Origin: HGW-17 sp938004375
Lineage (GTDB): Bacteria; Myxococcota_A; Polyangia; HGW-17
Direction of reading: 5' to 3'
NCBI GenBank assembly: GCA_036802685.1
Contig: DAIRVS010000001.1
Span: 62,001 to 126,000, forward strand
Length of the DNA: 64,000 nt
Below, piece after piece: positions 59,437-64,000 of this stretch (its first letter is position 1; each line of letters opens with the position of its first letter). The notes beneath the pieces are model-generated. The model was given only the letters and a program-made list of their open reading frames with translations. It did no database searches and was not told where the DNA came from. Made by a program: the position numbers and the translations under genes.

Positions 59437-61263
59437 ATGAAGACCCGCAAGGACGTACGGAACATCGCCGTGATCGCGCACGTGGATCACGGCAAGACCA
59501 CCCTCGTGGACGGCATGCTGCGCCAGAGCGGCCTGCTCAACGAGAAGAACGGCCAGCTCGACCGCGTGCTGGACAACAACGACCTGGAGCGCGAGCGCGG
59601 CATCACCATCCTGGCCAAAAACACGGCCATCCGGTACGGCAACGTGCGCATCAACATCCTGGACACCCCTGGACACCACGACTTCGGCGGCGAGGTGGAG
59701 CGCATGCTCACCATGGCCGACGCCGTCCTGTTGCTGGTGGACGCCGCCGAGGGTCCCCTGCCCCAGACCCGCTTCGTGCTCCAGAAGGCACTCGAGATGG
59801 GGCTGCCTCCCATCGTGGCGATCAACAAAATCGATCGCAAGGACGCCGAGCCCGGCCGCGTCCTCAACGAGGTGTACGATCTCTTCATCGACCTGGGCGC
59901 CGACGAGGCGATTCTGAACTTTCCCGTGCTCTACACCAACGGTCGCTCAGGCGTGGCCCACCGGGAGCTGGGCGACGGGTCGGACAACCTGATCCCACTG
60001 TTCGAGGCCATCCTCGAGCACGTGCCCTGCCCGGCGGACCTGCGCGATGAGCCCCTGAAGCTCCACGTGAACAACATCGGCTGGGACGACTACGTCGGGC
60101 GCATCGTCCTCGGACGCATCCACGCCGGGCACCTCGACGCCGGCCAGACCGTTTACCTGCACACCGAGGCCGGCGGCCCCCCGAAGGCGTACCGGATCAT
60201 GCGCCTGTACGGCTTCTCCGGGCTCACCCGCGTCGAGATCGACCACGCCCGCGCCGGCGACATCATCTCCCTCGCGGGCATCGACGAGGTCACCATCGGG
60301 GACACCATCACCGACGCCCCCGACACCGCCCCGCTGCCGCGGATCACCGTCGACGAGCCCACCATGTCCATGAACTTCTGCGTGAACAACTCGCCTTTTG
60401 CGGGCAAGGAGGGCCGCTGGGTCACCTCCCGCAACCTGCGCGACCGCCTGTTCCGCGAGGCCAAGGCCAACGTCGCCATCCGCGTCGAGGAGACCGAGTC
60501 CCCGGACACCTACCGCGTACTGGGCCGCGGCGAGCTCCAGTTGGGCATCCTGGTGGAAACCATGCGCCGTGAGGGCTACGAGCTCATGCTCTCGCGCCCC
60601 GAGGTGGTCACCCGTCGCGTGGATGGCAAGCTCATGGAGCCCCAGGAGTACCTCACGGTGGACTGCCCCCAGGAGATGGTGGGCGTCGTGTCCGAACGCC
60701 TCGGGCCGCGGCGCGGCCGGCTCATGGAGATGTCCCCCTTCGGCGACCGCATGCGCCTGCTCTTCGAGATCCCCACCCGCGGCATCATCGGCTTCCAGGG
60801 CGAGTTCCTCACCGAGACCCGCGGCCTGGGCATCATGCACACCCGCTTCGCCGGCTGGATCCCCTGGCAGGGCCCCATCACCGGACGGCGCACCGGCGCC
60901 CTGGTGGCCGACCGCACGGGCCCCACCACCCCCTACGCCCTGTTCCACATGCAGCCCCGGGGCACGCTGTTCGTCCCCGCCCAGTTCAAGGTCTACGAGG
61001 GCATGGTCGTGGGCGAGCACATCCGCGAGAACGACCTGAACGTCAACGTCTGCCGCGAGAAGAAACTCACCAACATCCGGGCCGCCGGGCGCGACGAGAA
61101 CGTCATCCTGTCACCGCCGCGCCTGCTCACCCTGGAGCAGGCCATGGAGTTCATCCGCGACGACGAGATGATCGAGGTCACCCCGCTGCACATCCGCATC
61201 CGCAAGCGCACGCTGGCGTCGAACCAGCGCTCGGTGAGGCCCGAATACGACGATCCGGAGTGA
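59437..61263 (+). CDS. typA: Translational GTPase TypA/BipA
   Basis: Ribosome-associated GTPase of 608 residues, involved in 50S maturation and stress or cold adaptation. G1 is AHVDHGKTTL, G2 RERGITI, G3 DTPGHHDFGGEV, G4 NKID. The C-terminal part includes GRGELQLGILVETMRREGYEL and the BipA-specific tail (NPRVS-type replaced by RKRTLASNQRSVRPEYDDPE). Full length. It stands alone, divergent from no other gene, with its 3' end 18 bases from a convergent lipoprotein. Confidence 0.97.
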   Translation: MKTRKDVRNIAVIAHVDHGKTTLVDGMLRQSGLLNEKNGQLDRVLDNNDLERERGITILAKNTAIRYGNVRINILDTPGHHDFGGEVERMLTMADAVLLLVDAAEGPLPQTRFVLQKALEMGLPPIVAINKIDRKDAEPGRVLNEVYDLFIDLGADEAILNFPVLYTNGRSGVAHRELGDGSDNLIPLFEAILEHVPCPADLRDEPLKLHVNNIGWDDYVGRIVLGRIHAGHLDAGQTVYLHTEAGGPPKAYRIMRLYGFSGLTRVEIDHARAGDIISLAGIDEVTIGDTITDAPDTAPLPRITVDEPTMSMNFCVNNSPFAGKEGRWVTSRNLRDRLFREAKANVAIRVEETESPDTYRVLGRGELQLGILVETMRREGYELMLSRPEVVTRRVDGKLMEPQEYLTVDCPQEMVGVVSERLGPRRGRLMEMSPFGDRMRLLFEIPTRGIIGFQGEFLTETRGLGIMHTRFAGWIPWQGPITGRRTGALVADRTGPTTPYALFHMQPRGTLFVPAQFKVYEGMVVGEHIRENDLNVNVCREKKLTNIRAAGRDENVILSPPRLLTLEQAMEFIRDDEMIEVTPLHIRIRKRTLASNQRSVRPEYDDPE

Positions 61264-61281
61264 GACAATGAATCCGCTGAA

Positions 61282-62100
61282 TCAACCGGTCCAGCCGGCC
61301 AGGCGGGCCAGCATCCACCAGAACGCGCGGCCCTTGCGCTCGCAGTTGAAGCAGTGGCTGTGCTGGCAATCACCACAGGCGCCGCACGTGTTCGTGGCGC
61401 ACCAGGTCGTGCACCAGCCGCAGGCGTCGGTCTCGTCGGCATAATAATTCCCGGCGGGGTCCCAGCTCTCGAGGTCCTCGAAGTCATACAGGATCTTCCC
61501 GTGGGCCTCGCACCAGTCCCGGATCTGGCGGTTGTTCGTCCGCAGCGTTCCGTCCTCTCCGGAGCCGTCCAGATGTCCGGTCATGTAGACGAACGTCTTG
61601 CCGGGGTAGTCCGTTTCCAGCGTGGCCATTTCGTCGAGGTACGCTTGGATCCCGTCCGCGGTGTTGTCCGAGACGCCGCCGCACCAGCTCCACACCACCA
61701 CGTTCACCTCCGGGTGCGCATCGAGGTAGGTCCGGGTGAGCCCGGCCCAGGCGAGATCCCCCAGGTGCCCGAGGTCGCCGTACTCCTCGTATAGCGCCAG
61801 CGGACCGTGATCGACGACCGCGTCGAGCATCTCCAGGCCGGTGACCAGCTGGCTGCCGTGGGAGGTGTGCCCGTAGTACACGTTCAGGTTCGCCAGCGCC
61901 GCGGCGAACGCGTCCCCCGGGATGGACTCGAAGCTGGACACCACCGTGTGATCGGCGACTAAATAACCGGAGCCATTGTTGACGTTGTTGACGTTGTTGA
62001 CGTTGTTCACGTTGTTTGTGTTATTCGTGTTTGCGGGGTCGTCGTCGCACCCCAGGACCACCAGAAATACCAATGTCAGCAGGATCTTCGTGTGTTTCAT
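61282..62100 (-). CDS. Lipoprotein, SGNH-like fold suspected (paralogue A)
   Basis: Surface lipoprotein of 272 residues. Lipobox VVLGC at about residue 18 and an Asn linker with NNVNN repeats. The domain (about 45-260) contains YYGHTSHGSQLVTGLEML, VVVWSWCGGVSDN and FVYMTGHLDGSGEDGTL, with the order expected of an SGNH-type or related hydrolase, and a Cys-rich end (CGACGDCQHSHCFNC then WWMLARLAGW). It shares about half its residues by eye with the next gene, from which it is 26 bases away: tandem paralogues. No catalytic assignment. Confidence 0.7.
   Translation of the reverse strand: MKHTKILLTLVFLVVLGCDDDPANTNNTNNVNNVNNVNNVNNGSGYLVADHTVVSSFESIPGDAFAAALANLNVYYGHTSHGSQLVTGLEMLDAVVDHGPLALYEEYGDLGHLGDLAWAGLTRTYLDAHPEVNVVVWSWCGGVSDNTADGIQAYLDEMATLETDYPGKTFVYMTGHLDGSGEDGTLRTNNRQIRDWCEAHGKILYDFEDLESWDPAGNYYADETDACGWCTTWCATNTCGACGDCQHSHCFNCERKGRAFWWMLARLAGWTG
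61975..62030 (-). repeat. Nine-base NNV repeat in lipoprotein linker
   Basis: Repeated GTTGTTGAC units on the plus strand encode the Asn-Asn-Val linker behind the lipobox of paralogue A. Confidence 0.75.
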
Positions 62101-62125
62101 CGTGCACCTCCCGTGCGTGGGTCGT

Positions 62126-63337
62126 TCATTGCCAGCCGGCGATCCGGGCCAGCAGCCACCAGAGCGCCTTCCCCTTGCGGTAGCAGTTCAAGCAGTGGCT
62201 GTGCGGACAGGCTTCGTTGCACTCCGGGCAGGCGTCCGGGTGTTCGGCCAACCACGCCGCGCACCAGCCGCACTCGGCGCCGTCGTCCGCATGGTAGTTG
62301 CCGTCGGGGTCCCAGCTCTCGATGGCCTCGAAGTCGTACAGCCACTTGCCGTTGGCCACGCACCAGTCCCGGATCTGCCGGTTGTTCGTGCGCAGGACGC
62401 CCTCGTCTCCGGTGCCGTCCAGCGGGCCGGTCATGTACACGAAGCGCACGTCGGGGAAGTCCGCCTCGAGCTGGGCCATGGCGCCCAGGTACAGGTCCAC
62501 GTGGGCGGAGGTGGCTTCCGAAAGGCCGACCCCCCAACTCCAGATCACCAGGTTGGTCGCCGTGTCGTTCTCCAGATGCGCGCGGGTGACGGCCTCCCAG
62601 GTCAGGTCACCGTAGAGCCCCAGGTCATCATCCGCATTGAGGAACAACGACAATGGCTCATGGTTGACCACGTCGTCGAGCATCCCGAGTCCGGTCACCA
62701 ACTGGGCGCCAAAGGATGAGTGCCCATAGTAGGCAACGACATTCATGAACACCCAGTCGAACGCGTCCCCGGGGATGTCATCGAAGGCGTCCACCGCCCG
62801 GTGATCGGCCACCCGCCCCGCGGCCCCGCACCCCGAGGAATCGAAGGTGCAGCCGCGGGTGCACGCGAGCGTCCCCGGTTCGAAGCCCAGGCTCTCGCAG
62901 GTGGCGCCGTTGAGCAGCCCCTGCTCGCAGTCCTCGCCCCCGACGAGGATCTGGTCGCCGCAGATCGGCTCACACAACGACGGGCTCTCTTCGGTGCACG
63001 TCCAGCCCTCCTCCACGTTGCACCGCTGGTCGCACCCGTCCACGGTGAGGGTATTGCCGTCGTCGCAGTCCTCCTGGATGTCGAGCAGCCCGTCCCCGCA
63101 GCGGTGTCCGCAGGCCGTGGTGTCATACCGGCAGTCGGCCGTGCACGCCAGTTGCCCGGTCGTGATGTAAAAACCCAGACTCTCGCAGGATTCGCCGTTC
63201 AACGTGGCGCCGTCGCACGCTTCCCCCGGATCGATGAATCCATCGCCGCAGGGATCCGTCACTTTGACGGAATCGTCACATCCCGTGACCGCGACCAGCC
63301 AGGCCACGCACAAAAACCACCATGATTTCCTTCGCAT
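62126..63337 (-). CDS. Cys-rich lipoprotein, SGNH-like fold suspected (paralogue B)
   Basis: Lipoprotein of 403 residues with the same C-terminal domain as the next gene, preceded by an additional Cys-rich region: CGDGFIDPGEACDG, CGDGLLDIQEDCDDGN and CGDQILVGGEDCEQG, the myxobacterial-type repeats. The conserved core has YYGHSSFGAQLVTGLGML, FVYMTGPLDGTGDEGVL and the terminal CPHSHCLNCYRKGKALWWLLARIAGW pattern. ATG 63337 has GGGAG five bases upstream and a clean signal peptide ending VTGC; the earlier ORF start is unlikely. Paralogue A lacks the Cys-rich part, a difference in domain content. Confidence 0.75.
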   Translation of the reverse strand: MRRKSWWFLCVAWLVAVTGCDDSVKVTDPCGDGFIDPGEACDGATLNGESCESLGFYITTGQLACTADCRYDTTACGHRCGDGLLDIQEDCDDGNTLTVDGCDQRCNVEEGWTCTEESPSLCEPICGDQILVGGEDCEQGLLNGATCESLGFEPGTLACTRGCTFDSSGCGAAGRVADHRAVDAFDDIPGDAFDWVFMNVVAYYGHSSFGAQLVTGLGMLDDVVNHEPLSLFLNADDDLGLYGDLTWEAVTRAHLENDTATNLVIWSWGVGLSEATSAHVDLYLGAMAQLEADFPDVRFVYMTGPLDGTGDEGVLRTNNRQIRDWCVANGKWLYDFEAIESWDPDGNYHADDGAECGWCAAWLAEHPDACPECNEACPHSHCLNCYRKGKALWWLLARIAGWQ

Positions 63338-63425
63338 TTGAACTCCCACAGGGTTCGTACTCTCCGTACGCCCCCGCCGGCAGTATAGCCCACAATCAAA
63401 AACAGAAAAGAGGGGAAACCGAGAC

Positions 63426-63890
63426 TTGCCAATCGCCTGGGTCAACAAGCCAGACGAGGGCGGCGACGGCCTGTACTGGAGCGTGGGGCTCTCGCCGGTG
63501 ATCGGCGCGAGGGCCACCCTCTGGTTCTCGAACACCGCCGCCTTGGACACCTACCTCGATCTCGCCCACATGCCCTCGGAGTCGGGCAAGCAACGCACCC
63601 TCGTCTCCTTCGGGCTGGCGCTCAAGTTCGGGATCATCAACCGCGCCACCTGGCAGGCCCGCCTGGGCGGCGGCGCCGGAGTCAACGTGTTCTCCGCCGA
63701 GGTGCTCGACGACTGGGGCATCGGCACGGTCGTCGGCATCAACCCCTTCGCGCTGTTCGAGGTGGCGTTCCGCATGAGCCGACACCTCAACTTCCTCGTC
63801 GGCTACCACTTCAACTCCATGATCGGCGAGACCCAGAACAAGGCCACCTGGCCGCCCCTGCACATCGTCACCGCGGGGATCGAGTTCTGA
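63426..63890 (+). CDS. Beta-barrel protein-like ORF without signal peptide
   Basis: Predicted 154-residue beta-strand protein, resembling part of an outer-membrane barrel (LYWSVGLSPVIGARATLWF, HLNFLVGYHFNSMIGE, IVTAGIEF as end strand). The C-terminal Phe is typical of barrel proteins. It lacks a signal peptide and starts at TTG 63426 with AGAGGGG about ten bases upstream, so it may be a 5'-truncated gene. No ATG start exists near. Confidence is limited; could be a remnant. Confidence 0.4.
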   Translation: MPIAWVNKPDEGGDGLYWSVGLSPVIGARATLWFSNTAALDTYLDLAHMPSESGKQRTLVSFGLALKFGIINRATWQARLGGGAGVNVFSAEVLDDWGIGTVVGINPFALFEVAFRMSRHLNFLVGYHFNSMIGETQNKATWPPLHIVTAGIEF

Positions 63891-63911
63891 CAGCGGTGAT
63901 ATGGAGTGGAA

Positions 63912-64000
63912 TCAGGGCTGCGGGACATACAGGATGAAAGCATCATACCCGCCAAGTGCAGGACGATCCCACAGGGTACCGCTGACGATCCCCGTCAGGA
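63912..64000 (-). CDS. 3' end of an SBBP-like propeller gene (partial)
   Basis: Minus-strand reading frame from the window edge to a TGA at 63912-63914 encodes LTGIVSGTLWDRP, then GGYDAFILYVPQP. G-x-V-S-G-x-L ... G-G-Y-D-A-F is the core of SBBP (seven-bladed beta-propeller) repeats. The 5' part lies beyond 64000. Confidence 0.55.
   Translation of the reverse strand, partial: LTGIVSGTLWDRPALGGYDAFILYVPQP

Overview
The window is a GC-rich, gene-dense stretch (48 protein genes called, no rRNA or tRNA gene seen) from what looks like a myxobacterium-related bacterium (Myxococcota or a close delta-proteobacterial lineage). The evidence is compositional: four Ser/Thr protein kinases, thirteen lipoproteins, PEGA and PilZ proteins, Cys-rich repeats of the kind common in myxobacterial surface proteins (C-G-D/N-G ... 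E-x-C-D-D-G-N), FG-GAP/VCBS, RCC1 and SBBP-like propellers, and Asn- or Asp-rich linkers behind lipoprotein signal peptides. Species cannot be named from the sequence. The 100-N run at 39416-39515 shows this is a draft scaffold, possibly metagenomic.

Layout. 63-5048 (+): LL-diaminopimelate aminotransferase, a GlcD-like FAD oxidase, a lipoprotein and a stand-alone Cys-less ribosomal protein S4. 5262-12132 (-): a large kinase/ATPase/TPR regulator with its own promoter, preceded by a PEGA protein, an FG-GAP lipoprotein and a small membrane protein. 12299-16511: PilZ protein (+), then hybrid-cluster protein, OsmC-like, beta-barrel and sirtuin genes (-). The hcp promoter carries a perfect FNR-type site. 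16731-18440 (+): an unusual lipoprotein with three thioredoxin-fold domains. 18697-26552 (-): beta-CASP nuclease, then dapA, two lipoproteins and a class II photolyase in one closely packed run. 26677-28257 (+): sensor-like protein plus kinase.

28264-35291 (-): RND efflux system (pump, adaptor, outer-membrane factor) led by an Asp-box lipoprotein. 35502-39265 (+): kinase with a GYYGEDGQWYPY repeat tail and an apparent ATC start, then a small gene coupled to recA. 39207-44773 (-): coiled-coil repeat protein (crossing the assembly gap), panC, panB, propeller lipoprotein, phosphopantetheinyl transferase and acyl carrier protein. 44909-46477 (+): DUF2254 membrane protein. 46490-51700 (-): five packed genes for a GH13-like protein with altered catalytic residues, a six-Cys lipoprotein, a kinase, a uracil-phosphoribosyltransferase-like protein and a PAS/GAF protein. 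51896-57172 (-): GIDE-like membrane protein and a 1461-residue double activase/dehydratase fusion. 57392-61263 (+): Cys-rich/RCC1 lipoprotein and TypA/BipA. 61282-63337 (-): two paralogous lipoproteins. 63426-64000: a beta-barrel fragment-like gene and the 3' end of a propeller gene.

How they fit together: housekeeping genes (DAP/lysine, pantothenate, recA, S4, TypA) are interspersed with surface lipoproteins and phospho-signalling genes. The most system-like groups are the five-gene cluster at 46490-51700, the acyl carrier/transferase pair at 44067-44773 and the FNR-type hcp promoter. No stretch longer than 300 bases lacks a gene; the longest gaps (about 195-255 bases at 5049-5261, 16512-16730, 18441-18696, 35292-35501, 51701-51895 and 57173-57391) hold promoters or repeat elements where noted, otherwise nothing recognisable.
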